Positions 27,203 to 36,921 of a stretch of DNA of 64,000 nt are shown piece after piece (within the stretch, counting starts at the first letter, position 1; each line of letters begins with the position of its first letter). The notes beneath the pieces are model-generated. The model searched no databases and was not told where the DNA came from. It saw nothing but the letters and a program-made list of their open reading frames with translations. The position numbers were made by a program, and so were the translations under genes. The DNA comes from Pseudomonas sp. MIACH. GTDB taxonomy: Bacteria; Pseudomonadota; Gammaproteobacteria; Pseudomonadales; Pseudomonadaceae. The DNA lies in the NCBI RefSeq assembly GCF_001269925.1, contig NZ_LHVO01000013.1, positions 1 through 64,000 on the forward strand, given 5' to 3'.

Positions 27203-28210
27203 TCAGTTGACCTTGAGCACCAGCTTCCCAAAGTTCTCGCCGTTGAACAGCTTCATCAGGGTCTCCGGGAACGTCTCCAGCCCCTCGACAATGTCCTCCT
27301 TGCTCTTGAGCTTGCCCTGGGCCATCCAGCCGGCCATTTCCTGGCCGGCGGCGGCAAAGTTGGCGGCATGATCCATTACCACAAAGCCCTCCATGCGTGC
27401 GCGGTTGACCAGCAGTGACAGGTAGTTGGCCGGGCCTTTCACGGCTTCCTTGTTGTTGTATTGGCTGATGGCGCCGCAAATCACCACGCGCGCCTTCAAC
27501 GCCAGGCGGCTGAGCACCGCATCAAGGATGTCGCCGCCGACGTTATCGAAATAAACGTCCACGCCTTTAGGGCATTCGCGCTTCAGGGCAGCGGGCACGT
27601 CTTCGTTCTTGTAGTCGATGGCTGCATCAAAGCCCAATTCATCAATCAGGAATTTGCATTTGTCGGCGCCGCCGGCAATGCCGACCACGCGGCAGCCTTT
27701 GAGCTTGGCGATCTGCCCGGCAATGCTGCCCACGGCACCGGCTGCGCCGGAGATCACCACGGTTTCACCCGCCTTGGGCGCGCCGGTGTCGAGCAGTGCG
27801 AAGTAGGCGGTCATGCCGGTCATGCCCAGTGCAGAAAGGTAGCGGGGCAGGGGCGCGAGCTTGGGGTCAACCTTGTAGAAACCGCGCGGCTCGCCGAGGA
27901 AGTAATCCTGCACGCCCAAGGCGCCGTTCACGTAGTCCCCGACCGCGAATTTCGGGTTGTTCGAGGCAATCACCTTGCCCACACCCAACGCGCGCATGAC
28001 CTCGCCGATACCTACGGGCGGAATGTAGGACTTGCCTTCATTCATCCAGCCCCGCATGGCCGGATCGAGGGACAGGTATTCGTTGTGCACCAGCACCTGC
28101 CCATCCTCGGGCGTGCCGACCGGCACTTCCTGGTAGGTGAAGGTTTCCCGCGTGGCCGCGCCGACCGGGCGTTTGGCGAGCAGGAATTGGCGGTTGGTCT
28201 GGGCGGTCAT
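27203..28210 (-). CDS. Zinc-independent MDR NADP-dependent oxidoreductase
   Basis: A 335-residue medium-chain reductase of the leukotriene B4/curcumin reductase-like branch (CurA/YncB). The N-terminus QFLLAKRPVGAATRETF, the cofactor motif SGAAGAVGSIAGQIAKLKGCRVVGIAGG, and VYFDNVGGDILDAVL are characteristic. It reduces the C=C bond of enones with NADPH; the natural substrate is unknown. There is no regulator next to it. Confidence 0.88.
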   Translation of the reverse strand: MTAQTNRQFLLAKRPVGAATRETFTYQEVPVGTPEDGQVLVHNEYLSLDPAMRGWMNEGKSYIPPVGIGEVMRALGVGKVIASNNPKFAVGDYVNGALGVQDYFLGEPRGFYKVDPKLAPLPRYLSALGMTGMTAYFALLDTGAPKAGETVVISGAAGAVGSIAGQIAKLKGCRVVGIAGGADKCKFLIDELGFDAAIDYKNEDVPAALKRECPKGVDVYFDNVGGDILDAVLSRLALKARVVICGAISQYNNKEAVKGPANYLSLLVNRARMEGFVVMDHAANFAAAGQEMAGWMAQGKLKSKEDIVEGLETFPETLMKLFNGENFGKLVLKVN

Positions 28211-28438
28211 GGCAAGGACTCTTTAGAAGTGAAGCATGATTGATAGACCCTGAACGGCCCGGGAGCAAGGTCAGCCGAGGGTGCGAATGCTCGTCGATAG
28301 GTGTCATTGATAGTGAGCCAGGCTGCCTTATCACTGTGACTCATGCAGCACTAACCGGCCTTCTGATAGTGCTGACAGGTCTGTCTTGGCGTTGGCTAGA
28401 CTCCGTCCACTGCAATTAACCCCCATAGGACATCTTCC

Positions 28439-29200
28439 ATGAGCATGACGTTTTCCGGTCAGGTCGCCCTGGTCACCGGCGCCGCTGCCGGTATTGGCCG
28501 CGCCACCGCGCTGGCGTTCGCCGCCGAAGGTTTGAAGGTCGTGGTCGCCGACCTGGACGTGGCAGGCGGCGAGGGCACGGTTGCGCTGATCCACCAGGCG
28601 GGTGGCGAGGCGCTGTTCGTGCGCTGCAACGTCACGCAGGAGGCGGATGTGCAGCAGTTGATGGCACAGACCCTCAGCGCCTATGGGCGCCTGGACTATG
28701 CCTTCAATAACGCCGGCATCGAGATCGAGAAGGGCAAGCTGGCGGACGGCAGCCTGGATGAGTTCGACGCCATCATGGGCGTGAACGTCAAAGGGGTGTG
28801 GTTGTGCATGAAGTACCAGTTGCCGTTGCTGCTGGCCCAGGGCGGTGGGGCCATCGTCAACACCGCGTCGGTGGCGGGGTTGGGTGCGGCACCGAAGATG
28901 AGTATCTACGCGGCCTCCAAGCACGCGGTGATCGGCCTGACCAAGTCGGCGGCCATCGAGTATGCGAAGAAGAAAATCCGCGTCAACGCGGTCTGCCCGG
29001 CGGTGATCGACACCGACATGTTCCGGCGCGCTTATGAAGCCGACCCGCGCAAGGCCGAATTCGCCGCCGCCATGCACCCGGTCGGGCGTATCGGCAAGGT
29101 GGAGGAAATCGCCAGCGCAGTGCTGTACCTGTGCAGCGACGGAGCCGCGTTCACCACGGGTCATGCCCTGGCTGTGGACGGTGGTGCGACGGCTATCTAG
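28439..29200 (+). CDS. SDR family oxidoreductase
   Basis: A 253-residue classical short-chain dehydrogenase. The cofactor motif is TGAAAGIGRA (13-22) and Asp38-containing VVADLD suggests NAD(H) preference. NNAG is at 90-93 and the Ser144-Tyr157-Lys161 triad is complete (NTASVAG, YAASK). The substrate is unknown. It is divergent from the MDR gene across 228 bases. Confidence 0.9.
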   Translation: MSMTFSGQVALVTGAAAGIGRATALAFAAEGLKVVVADLDVAGGEGTVALIHQAGGEALFVRCNVTQEADVQQLMAQTLSAYGRLDYAFNNAGIEIEKGKLADGSLDEFDAIMGVNVKGVWLCMKYQLPLLLAQGGGAIVNTASVAGLGAAPKMSIYAASKHAVIGLTKSAAIEYAKKKIRVNAVCPAVIDTDMFRRAYEADPRKAEFAAAMHPVGRIGKVEEIASAVLYLCSDGAAFTTGHALAVDGGATAI

Positions 29201-29401
29201 GACTCTGCGTCGCCCCCTGTTCGAAAACGTCAGGGGGGGTGTGGGGCTTTTCCAGAGCTGGCAAAACGCCGCGACCGAATATGTGTCATTAGGTGAATAA
29301 GTCAATTAAATCAATACTTTAATAAAATTTCGCGACCGGCAATTCAGGGCTTCTGTGCTTAACTCTTGGGGTTGATAACAGACAGTTGAAGTGAGTGGCT
29401 C

Positions 29402-30814
29402 ATGGATTTAGGGATCGATCGACAAGCCCTTGTACCGGTGGTGCAGCAAATCGTCAGTGCAGTGGCGCAATGGATTCGCAGGGACGGGGTCAGCCCCGGT
29501 ACACGCTTGCCGTCCATCCGCCAATTGGCCCTGGATAATCTGCTCAGCCAGTCCAACGTGATCGAAGCATTCGAGAGGATGGTCGCCCAGGGGGTGCTGG
29601 CTCCCCGGCAGGGCTCGGGATTTGTGGTGGCCCAGCCACCGGCGTGCCACGAAGGCAATTGGTATGAGGGGGCGGAGCGCGAGTGGGGCGCCTTCGCCGA
29701 TAATCCGTTGGGAGAGTTGAAACTGGGCTGCGGCTGGTTACCCGATGCCTGGCGCGAAAGCGATGACATCAGTTACGCGATTCGTGAGGTCGCCCGCACC
29801 GACACCGCCGGCCTGTTCAACTACAGCACGCCCTTGGGTTTGCCCGCGCTGCGCGAGCAACTGCTCAAGCGCCTGACCCAGATTCACATCGCCACCAGCC
29901 TGGATCGCATCCTCACCACCGCCGGCGCCAGCCACGCGCAGGACCTGCTGATACGCACGCTACTCAGGGCCGGCGACAGTGTGGTGGTCGAAACCCCGGG
30001 GTATGGCAATCTCTATCGGCAGTTGGCGTTCCAGGGCGTACAACTGTTGGAAGTGCCACGCACCCGAAGTGGCCCTGACCTTCCGGCGCTGGAGGCGCTG
30101 CTGCAACAGCATCGCCCCAAGTGCCTGTTCATCCACAGCCTGTATCACAACCCGACGGGTACCAGCCTGTGTCGCGTGGTGGCCGAGCGTTTGCTGGAGC
30201 TGGCGCACCGCGAAAACTTCCTGATCATTGAGGAAGACGTCTATGGTGACCTGCAGCAGGCCAGTTGCACGCGGCTTTCGGCACTCCCCCATGATGATCG
30301 AGTGATCTACGTCGCCAGTTTTTCCAAGACCTTGAGCAGCGCCTTGCGCGTGGGCTACCTCTGCGCCAGCAGTACGATCATCGCGCAACTGGCCAGCCTC
30401 AAGACCCTGACCGGTTTCGGCACCTCCCGGTTTGCTGAAGCGGTGGTCGCCACGTTGCTGGCCAATGGTACGTATCGCAAATGGGTGCAGCGCCTGCGCA
30501 AGCGGTTGAGTAGTGAGATGGCCGTGACCCTGCAAGTGCTGGAGGACGAAGAGTGGGAGGTGTTCGCCGTACCCACCGGCGGTATGTTCCTGTGGGCACG
30601 CCCGGGGGCGGCGCAGCCTTCGCGGTTGCAGGCGTGCGCCCGGCACTTGGGCGTATTGTTGGCGCCTGGGGCGTTGTTCAGTCCAACCGGCGGGCACAGT
30701 GAGTGGCTGCGCATCAATGTCGCCTATGCCACCGATCAACGTGCCTTGGCGTTATTCCGCACGATGGGTGCCGCCAGATCGACCTCGACCATTCTGAAAA
30801 CGACGAGCTTGTAG
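29402..30814 (+). CDS. MocR-type GntR/aminotransferase regulator
   Basis: A 470-residue chimera of an N-terminal GntR winged helix (residues about 10-78, with LPSIRQLALDNLLSQSNVIEAFERM) and a C-terminal fold-type I aminotransferase domain. The PLP lysine is Lys309 in VASFSKTLSSALRVGYL, and YHNPTGTSL and EEDVYGD complete the PLP pocket. MocR proteins are PLP-responsive transcription regulators. Its target is not evident; neither neighbour is a PLP or amino-acid pathway gene. Confidence 0.9.
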   Translation: MDLGIDRQALVPVVQQIVSAVAQWIRRDGVSPGTRLPSIRQLALDNLLSQSNVIEAFERMVAQGVLAPRQGSGFVVAQPPACHEGNWYEGAEREWGAFADNPLGELKLGCGWLPDAWRESDDISYAIREVARTDTAGLFNYSTPLGLPALREQLLKRLTQIHIATSLDRILTTAGASHAQDLLIRTLLRAGDSVVVETPGYGNLYRQLAFQGVQLLEVPRTRSGPDLPALEALLQQHRPKCLFIHSLYHNPTGTSLCRVVAERLLELAHRENFLIIEEDVYGDLQQASCTRLSALPHDDRVIYVASFSKTLSSALRVGYLCASSTIIAQLASLKTLTGFGTSRFAEAVVATLLANGTYRKWVQRLRKRLSSEMAVTLQVLEDEEWEVFAVPTGGMFLWARPGAAQPSRLQACARHLGVLLAPGALFSPTGGHSEWLRINVAYATDQRALALFRTMGAARSTSTILKTTSL

Positions 30815-30929
30815 CTTTTTGCCATTATTGTGGCGCCAATGCCTTGTGTTCAGTGCCGTGTGGTTGCGAATCTCGCTGCTTGTCAATCGGGCTTGATGGC
30901 ATCTGCCATTGCAAGAGGATTCAAGTGCA

Positions 30930-32897
30930 ATGATTTCAGGCGTGCAACGACGTTTCGCCAACCTCGGTATGGCGAAAAAACTCGGCTTGGGGTTCACCCT
31001 GGTGCTGTTGCTGACGGCTTTGATAGCCGCTATCGGCGTGTGGTCCCTGCAAACCGTTGGCCAGCGTTTCGAAGGCCTCAACGCGATGTCTTCGCTTAAC
31101 AGCGGCTTGCTCAAGGTGCGCCTGATCGAGCAGGACTACGCGCTGCACGCCGACCCCAAGGCCGTCGACGCCCTGCATGAAAGCGTCGATGCCCTGGCGG
31201 CCCAGGCGGCCAGTCTCAAGGCCCGGTCTGCGGCAAATGTGCCGGTGATGGTCGAGGTCGAGCAGGCCCTCGCTGCCTACCGCAAGGCCTTCGATGAGTT
31301 TGTCGAACTGACACAGACCAAGGACCTGGCGCTGGAAATGGCCAGTTGGTCGGTGTCCAGCGTGGCGAATAACCTGGATGTGTTGCAGGCCGGCCTGGCG
31401 GACGACGGTGCCTATGGCCTCAAGGAAAGCCAAGGTAAGGAGGGGGCCGAGTTTATCGAGCAGGCAGGCCAGGTCAGTCAGGTTTCACGCTTGATGTTGC
31501 AGGCCATGAACGAAGCCCATGTCCGCCTGGACCAGAGCCGCAAGGCGGATGCTGACGAGGCTGAGCAAGGCAAGATCGAGCAGGCCGACCAGGCCCTCGC
31601 CCAGGTCGAGCAACTGAAAACGTCGGTCAAGGACGCCGGTTATCAGACGGTGCTCAACGAAGTTTCCGGGCATATCGCCGCGTTCAGCGAGAAGCTGGGG
31701 GAATACACCGGTCTGCTGGCCCAGGAAAAAGTCGTCTACAAACAACTGCATGATCGTGCTGACCAAGTGGTCAGCCGAGTCAATCAGGCCTATGACGCCG
31801 AAGACCTGTCGATGCAGGCGCAACTGAAGAAGAGCGCGATGCTGATCGTCGGTTCGTCGGCCCTGGCCTTGCTGGTGGGGTTGATAGCGGCCTGGGTGAT
31901 TACGCGCTTGATCGTCGCGCCGCTGCGCAGTGTGATCGCGGTGGCCCAACAGATCGCCGCCGGGGATTTGAGCGGGCGTATGGAGGTCAGCCGGCGGGAT
32001 GAAATCGGCCAGTTGATGCAGGCGATGCAGCAGATGAGCAGCGGCCTAAGCCAGATGGTCAGCGGCCTGCAGGCCGGTATCGAACAATTGGCAAGCTCGG
32101 CGCAGTCGCTGTCCAGCGTGACCGAGCAGACCAACGTCGAGGTGAGCAGCCAGAAGGAGGAGACCGAGCAGGTTGCCACTGCGATGAACCAGATGACCGC
32201 CACTGTGCACGATGTGGCGCGCAACGCCGAAGAGGCCGCGCAAGCCGCGCAGACGGCGGACGAGAAGGTCGACAGTGGCCAACAGGTGGTGCGCCAGAGT
32301 TTGCAGCGCATCGAGCTGCTGGCCACTTCCAGTACCCGCGCAAGCACCAGCATCGATAGCCTCAGTGCCGAAATCCAGCATATCGGCACCGTGCTGGGCG
32401 TGATCAAAAGCGTTGCCGAACAGACCAACCTGCTGGCCTTGAACGCCGCCATCGAAGCTGCCCGCGCCGGCGAACAGGGCCGAGGTTTTGCGGTCGTGGC
32501 CGATGAAGTCCGGGCACTGGCCAAGCGCACCCAGCAATCGACCGAAGAAATCGAGCGGCTCGTCAGTACCTTGCGCAGTGCTGCGCAATCGTCGGTGCAG
32601 CAGATTCAGCAAAGTGGCGAGCTGGTGAAACTGGCGGTCAGCGATGCGCTGGAAACCGAGAGTGCCCTGGGCAGCATCGCGGTCGCGGTGTCGTTGATCC
32701 AGCAGATGAACCAACAGATTGCCGCCGCGGCCGAGGAGCAAAGCTCGGTGGCCGAAGAGATCAATCGCAGTGTCACCAGTATTCGTGCGAGTGCCGATCA
32801 GTCGGCGTTGAGCATGCAGGGCAATGCGGCGTCGAGTATCCAGCTGGCGCAGTTGGGGGCGGAGCTCAAGGGTATGGTAGGGCACTTCCGCCTTTGA
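30930..32897 (+). CDS. Methyl-accepting chemotaxis protein, HBM-like sensor
   Basis: A 655-residue chemoreceptor. Membrane segments lie near 17-38 and 303-325; between them is an all-helical periplasmic domain of about 260 residues, which fits the helical bimodular (HBM) type known from P. putida McpS (TCA-cycle acids). HAMP and the signalling tip [38 protein letters not shown] follow. AGAGGA lies 10 bases before ATG 30930. The ligand is predicted only by family analogy. Confidence 0.88.
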   Translation: MISGVQRRFANLGMAKKLGLGFTLVLLLTALIAAIGVWSLQTVGQRFEGLNAMSSLNSGLLKVRLIEQDYALHADPKAVDALHESVDALAAQAASLKARSAANVPVMVEVEQALAAYRKAFDEFVELTQTKDLALEMASWSVSSVANNLDVLQAGLADDGAYGLKESQGKEGAEFIEQAGQVSQVSRLMLQAMNEAHVRLDQSRKADADEAEQGKIEQADQALAQVEQLKTSVKDAGYQTVLNEVSGHIAAFSEKLGEYTGLLAQEKVVYKQLHDRADQVVSRVNQAYDAEDLSMQAQLKKSAMLIVGSSALALLVGLIAAWVITRLIVAPLRSVIAVAQQIAAGDLSGRMEVSRRDEIGQLMQAMQQMSSGLSQMVSGLQAGIEQLASSAQSLSSVTEQTNVEVSSQKEETEQVATAMNQMTATVHDVARNAEEAAQAAQTADEKVDSGQQVVRQSLQRIELLATSSTRASTSIDSLSAEIQHIGTVLGVIKSVAEQTNLLALNAAIEAARAGEQGRGFAVVADEVRALAKRTQQSTEEIERLVSTLRSAAQSSVQQIQQSGELVKLAVSDALETESALGSIAVAVSLIQQMNQQIAAAAEEQSSVAEEINRSVTSIRASADQSALSMQGNAASSIQLAQLGAELKGMVGHFRL

Positions 32898-32933
32898 TCG
32901 CCGCACAGAGGCCGCGATCAAAGGGAAGGGCGA

Positions 32934-33746
32934 TCAGGCGTGGTTGGCGAGGAAGGTCAGCAGTGCTTCGTTGACGAAATCCGGGTTCTCTCGGCTGGAG
33001 ATATGCCCGGCGTCGGGAATCAAGGTCAAGGCACAGCCTATCAGTTCGGCCATCTCCTCGGATTCGGCGGGTGGGCGAGGTTTGTCTTGTTCGCCACACA
33101 TCACCAAGGTGGTATCGGCATCCAGGCGCGGGAGTTGGTCCAGCACATCGGTGCGGCTGAAGATCAATCGCCCCAGGGGCACGATGCTGTGCAGCAGGCG
33201 TTCCCGGGGAAAGTCCTGCAGCGACTTGCGAAAATCCTGGTAGAGCGCTGATTCGCGGTCGATGTCCGGGCGAAAGAAGATCGGCGCGATCACATCCAGC
33301 AGCGACTCAGGAATGGCGCCGGCGTCTTCAATCATCTTGAACAACGAGAAGTAATACTGGCGCGTGGCCTCTGGCTCGGCGCCGAGGTAGGTGTCCATCA
33401 GCACCAGGCTGTTGATCCGCTCGGGGGCCTGCAGCGCCAGGCGTGCGCCCCACATACCGCCGACCGAGAGGCCTACCAGGTTGATCTGTGCGATCTCCAA
33501 GTGGTCAAGCAGGGCCAGGGCCTGGCGCGCGAGGTCGTCGAGGGAGTGGGTGTGCGCGGGGAGTTGGCCCGATTCGCCGTGGCCCCATAGTTCGGGCACG
33601 ATCACGCGGTACTGTTGCGACAGGGCTTCGATCTGTGGGGCCCACATGTCGCGGTCCCACAGGTAGCTTGAGCCGAGCAGGACGACAGGGCCGGTGCCCT
33701 GGTCAACGTAATGCAGCGGTTGTCCATCAATGACGGCGATAGGCAT
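32934..33746 (-). CDS. Alpha/beta hydrolase
   Basis: A 270-residue alpha/beta hydrolase. The elbow is NLVGLSVGGMWG (Ser near residue 101), the acid lies in VMCGEQDKPRPP and the His in IPDAGHISSRENPDFV. ELWGHGESG and the family order fit lactonase/esterase or haloperoxidase-like enzymes. It is convergent with the chemoreceptor gene, 36 bases apart. Confidence 0.83.
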   Translation of the reverse strand: MPIAVIDGQPLHYVDQGTGPVVLLGSSYLWDRDMWAPQIEALSQQYRVIVPELWGHGESGQLPAHTHSLDDLARQALALLDHLEIAQINLVGLSVGGMWGARLALQAPERINSLVLMDTYLGAEPEATRQYYFSLFKMIEDAGAIPESLLDVIAPIFFRPDIDRESALYQDFRKSLQDFPRERLLHSIVPLGRLIFSRTDVLDQLPRLDADTTLVMCGEQDKPRPPAESEEMAELIGCALTLIPDAGHISSRENPDFVNEALLTFLANHA

Positions 33747-33872
33747 AGCGGGCCTCTGACTTCACGGAGTGAGGGGCACTTTTTTACGCTAGTCGGGGGC
33801 GGGGCGATAGATGCAAAGTGATGGCATGTTGTGGTGAGCGGGCCGGCCGATCACCACAGGGGAGGGCGTTGA

Positions 33873-34643
33873 TCAGTCGTAGATGACTTTCTTTTTCCAC
33901 TCGGCGTCGGCGTCGACTTCTTTCATGCCTTGGGTCAGTTCGTTGACTTCTTCTGCCGCCTGTTTGCTGTTCGCCAGTACCGTAGAGTTGGCGCGCGCCA
34001 GTTGGCCTTCCAGCAGTTGCAACTGAGCACTGTAGAGCACCGGCTCAGGTTGCTTGCGCAGGTACTGCACACCACGTTCGAAGGCCAGGCGCGCCTGGCC
34101 TGGCTGACCTTGCTGCAAGGCGTGCTGGCCGAGGTTGTTGAAGAATTCTATGTGCAACAGCACCAGGATATGACGGATTTCCTTGATCCAGTGCTTGGCT
34201 TCGTTGGTCGGCAGGAAACCGTCCTGGGCAGCGCGGGTGACCTGGCCGTGCAGGGCTTCCAGCAGGAAGCGCACGTCTTTGGCCTTGGCTTCGGTCTGGA
34301 TCGGCGCCGGCGGGTTGTTGACCGGGATGGATTCACCCTGGGCTATCAGTGCGTTCAGCTCAGTGATACGTGCCTTGAGCGGTGCCCTGGTCTTGTTGAG
34401 GTTCAACAGGCGCTGGTTGACGTTGAGTTCCAGGCGGGTCAGTAACAGTTTGAGCGCCGGGGTCATCAACTGGCCTGGGAAGGTCTCGGTGATTTCACCG
34501 CAACGACGCAGCCGATCATTAAGCTCGATCTCGGTGCGCTGCTTTTCCAGCTTGTTGTTTTCCACCACGTGGTTCATGTAGCCAATGGCGATCAGTATTA
34601 CGATCCCGGCTATTACCAGCAGGGTGATCATGAGTGGTGTCAC
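33873..34643 (-). CDS. Hypothetical membrane-anchored protein
   Basis: A 256-residue protein I do not recognise. It has one N-terminal membrane segment (MITLLVIAGIVILIAIGYM), a charged coiled-coil-like stretch (VVENNKLEKQRTEIELNDRLRRC) and an Ala/Leu/Gln-rich helical remainder suggestive of TPR-like repeats (FNNLGQHALQQGQPGQARLAFERGVQYLRK). The start is probably GTG 34643, with AAAGAGGT 7 bases before it; an ATG at 34859 would add 72 residues that read like non-coding sequence. It may be a scaffold on the cytosolic face (inference). Confidence 0.6.
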   Translation of the reverse strand: MTPLMITLLVIAGIVILIAIGYMNHVVENNKLEKQRTEIELNDRLRRCGEITETFPGQLMTPALKLLLTRLELNVNQRLLNLNKTRAPLKARITELNALIAQGESIPVNNPPAPIQTEAKAKDVRFLLEALHGQVTRAAQDGFLPTNEAKHWIKEIRHILVLLHIEFFNNLGQHALQQGQPGQARLAFERGVQYLRKQPEPVLYSAQLQLLEGQLARANSTVLANSKQAAEEVNELTQGMKEVDADAEWKKKVIYD

Positions 34644-34911
34644 CGGTGTGACCTCTTTGATAGGGTTTACAGTGGAGTGTAGTGACTGGACTTGTCGGCG
34701 GATAGGACTGATCGACCAGTTGCCCAGGTAGTTTCTTCTATATAGGTAGCCGCTTACCGCGTAGATGCACATTGCCATCATTTGCTGCAGCGAACTATAG
34801 CGTCTTGTCGGGCGCCAGAATATAGGCGCCAAGCCCCGGGCGGCCAGAATGCCCGCCAAGCCCGGTAAACGCGGGCGAAGTCATTGATTTAAATAAATTT
34901 ATCCTTGGGGG
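34644..34911. other. Intergenic stretch before the tRNA-Glu promoter
   Basis: Between the divergent hypothetical gene and the tRNA promoter. I see no supported gene, repeat or hairpin; it should hold the promoter of the hypothetical gene. Confidence 0.5.
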
Positions 34912-34940
34912 TTGACGACCTTTCAATCCATCCATAGAAT
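34912..34940 (+). promoter_or_regulatory. Sigma-70 promoter of the tRNA-Glu/Gly genes
   Basis: TTGACG (34912-34917) and TAGAAT (34935-34940) are separated by 17 bases. A GC-rich discriminator (GCGCGCC) follows, typical of stringently controlled stable-RNA promoters. Confidence 0.75.
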
Positions 34941-35002
34941 GCGCGCCACTTACAGCGTAAAGCACACAGCGAAACGCGGTAGGGAGTGAATGTTGTACGT
35001 GT

Positions 35003-35078
35003 GTCCCCTTCGTCTAGTGGCCTAGGACACCGCCCTTTCACGGCGGTAACAGGGGTTCGAGTCCCCTAGGGGACGCCA
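35003..35078 (+). tRNA. tRNA-Glu (anticodon TTC)
   Basis: 76 bases with encoded CCA. The acceptor stem pairs GTCCCCT with AGGGGAC, the anticodon loop CTTTCAC closes on CCGCC/GGCGG, and the T arm contains GGTTCGAGTCC. It is the first of two identical copies. Confidence 0.98.
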
Positions 35079-35081
35079 TAT

Positions 35082-35157
<76 letters not shown>

Positions 35158-35262
35158 ATTTACAAGCAGTGTGGCTTTCGGGCGGCACTGAGTGAAACCA
35201 GGACCAAGTCTTCGGACGAGGCCTCTGGGCACTGAAATACACACCATGTGTTTCAGTAGCGT

Positions 35263-35338
35263 GTCCCCTTCGTCTAGTGGCCTAGGACACCGCCCTTTCA
35301 CGGCGGTAACAGGGGTTCGAGTCCCCTAGGGGACGCCA
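35263..35338 (+). tRNA. tRNA-Glu (anticodon TTC), second copy
   Basis: Sequence identical to the tRNA at 35003-35078, 260 bases downstream. No separate promoter is obvious in the 105-base spacer, so it is probably processed from the same transcript. Confidence 0.98.
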
Positions 35339-35341
35339 TTT

Positions 35342-35417
<76 letters not shown>

Positions 35418-35425
35418 TATTCAAC

Positions 35426-35460
35426 AAAAACGCCGATCAGAGATGATCGGCGTTTTTGTT
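35426..35460 (+). terminator. Terminator after the tRNA-Glu/Gly row
   Basis: AAAAACGCCGATCA-GAGA-TGATCGGCGTTTTT, a perfect 14-base stem ending in T residues. Confidence 0.92.
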
Positions 35461-35616
35461 TGTGCTGTTTTTTCGATGATGCACACCCGTTTTGCCGGGC
35501 GTTGTTGTACGTTTTGTAGGAGTTTTCTGTAGTTGGAGTGAGGTGGGTGCGTACAGGCCTCGTGATCTTTACTCTGGCGTGCCCGATTTCCCGGCCCATT
35601 CCAGAGAGCTGCCTAG

Positions 35617-36828
35617 ATGCTTGAACTCGATTTCTATTCCACGCTGGTCGCCGCGTCACTGGTTCTATTGCTGGGGCGCGGGCTGGTCGCACGTATCAGT
35701 TTTTTGCGCATTTACAACATTCCTGAGCCGGTGGCCGGCGGCTTATTGGTTGCCATGCTGCTGCTGGCGTTGCGCGGGCTGGCTGATATCGAGGTGCGGT
35801 TCGACCCTTCGTTGCAAACCCCGTTGATGTTGGCATTTTTTGCCACCATTGGACTGAATGCGGACTTCGCCAACCTGAAGAAAGGCGGACGCATCCTGGG
35901 TATTTTCCTGCTGGTCGTTACCGCACTGTTGGTGGTGCAGAACGCCATGGGCATCGCGTTGGCTACGGCGTTGGGGCTTGACCCTCTGATGGGCTTGCTT
36001 GCGGGCTCCGTGACATTGTCGGGTGGTCACGGCACCGGGGCTGCGTGGGGCTCGGTGTTCAGCGAAAAGTATGCGGTCGCCTCCGCCTCCGAACTGGCCA
36101 TCGCTTCGGCAACCTTCGGTTTGGTCCTCGGCGGCTTGATTGGTGGGCCGGTCGCGCGCTTGCTCATCAAGCGTGTCCAGACGCCAGGCCTGGAGCACCC
36201 GCAACCGCGCCTGCCCAAGGGCTTCGAGCAGCCAAACCAGGAACGCTTGATCACTTCATCCTCGTTTATCGAGACCCTCGCGCTTCTCGCGATCAGTCTG
36301 CAGGTCGGCACTTTGCTCAATGGTTTTCTTCAAGGAACAGCGTTCGAATTGCCTACTTTCGTGTGCGTGCTGTTTATCGGTGTAGTGCTGCGTAACGGGT
36401 TGTCGGCGCTGGGCTGGCATCAAGTTTTCGAGCGTGAAGTGTCGGTGCTGGGCAACGTCAGTTTGTCGTTGTTCCTGGCCATTGCCCTAATGTCGCTCAA
36501 ACTCTGGGACCTTGCGGCACTGGCGCTGCCGATAGTGATCCTGTTGGCCGCGCAGGCGTTGTTGATGGCGCTGTTCGCGATTTTCGTCACGTTCCGGGTC
36601 ATGGGCAGCAACTATGATGCGGCGGTGTTGGCGGCAGGGCATTGCGGTTTCGGGCTCGGCGCCACGCCAACCGCCATTGCCAATATGCAAGCAGTGACTC
36701 AACGCTTCGGCCCGTCGCAGATTGCGTTTCTGGTGGTGCCAATGGTGGGGGCGTTTTTCATCGATATCACCAATGCGGTGGTGATCAAGTTGTACTTGGC
36801 GTTGCCGTTCCTGGGCGTGGCAGGTTGA
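35617..36828 (+). CDS. gltS: Sodium/glutamate symporter GltS
   Basis: Na+-coupled glutamate uptake protein of the inner membrane, 403 residues. The two pseudo-symmetric pore motifs are SGGHGTGAAWGSVF and GHCGFGLGATPTAIANM, as in E. coli GltS. About ten membrane segments. It has its own terminator and stands alone between the tRNA row and the M20 peptidase gene. Confidence 0.95.
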   Translation: MLELDFYSTLVAASLVLLLGRGLVARISFLRIYNIPEPVAGGLLVAMLLLALRGLADIEVRFDPSLQTPLMLAFFATIGLNADFANLKKGGRILGIFLLVVTALLVVQNAMGIALATALGLDPLMGLLAGSVTLSGGHGTGAAWGSVFSEKYAVASASELAIASATFGLVLGGLIGGPVARLLIKRVQTPGLEHPQPRLPKGFEQPNQERLITSSSFIETLALLAISLQVGTLLNGFLQGTAFELPTFVCVLFIGVVLRNGLSALGWHQVFEREVSVLGNVSLSLFLAIALMSLKLWDLAALALPIVILLAAQALLMALFAIFVTFRVMGSNYDAAVLAAGHCGFGLGATPTAIANMQAVTQRFGPSQIAFLVVPMVGAFFIDITNAVVIKLYLALPFLGVAG

Positions 36829-36847
36829 GTTTTTTGTTTATCAATGC

Positions 36848-36878
36848 AAACGCCGATCAATGCTGATCGGCGTTTTTG
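36848..36878. terminator. Terminator after gltS
   Basis: AAACGCCGATCA-ATGC-TGATCGGCGTTT with a T tract. The A run on the other side lets it also serve the convergent peptidase gene. The stem is almost the same as in the terminator at 35426. Confidence 0.9.
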
Positions 36879-36921
36879 CATGTGCTATCTGTTGCTGAGC
36901 CGTAGCGGGCTCGAACCGCTG

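Noticed and set aside
29211..29240. Hairpin CCCCCTG/CAGGGGG after the SDR gene as a terminator
   Set aside because: The stem is only 7 bases with a long loop and no T tract directly after it.
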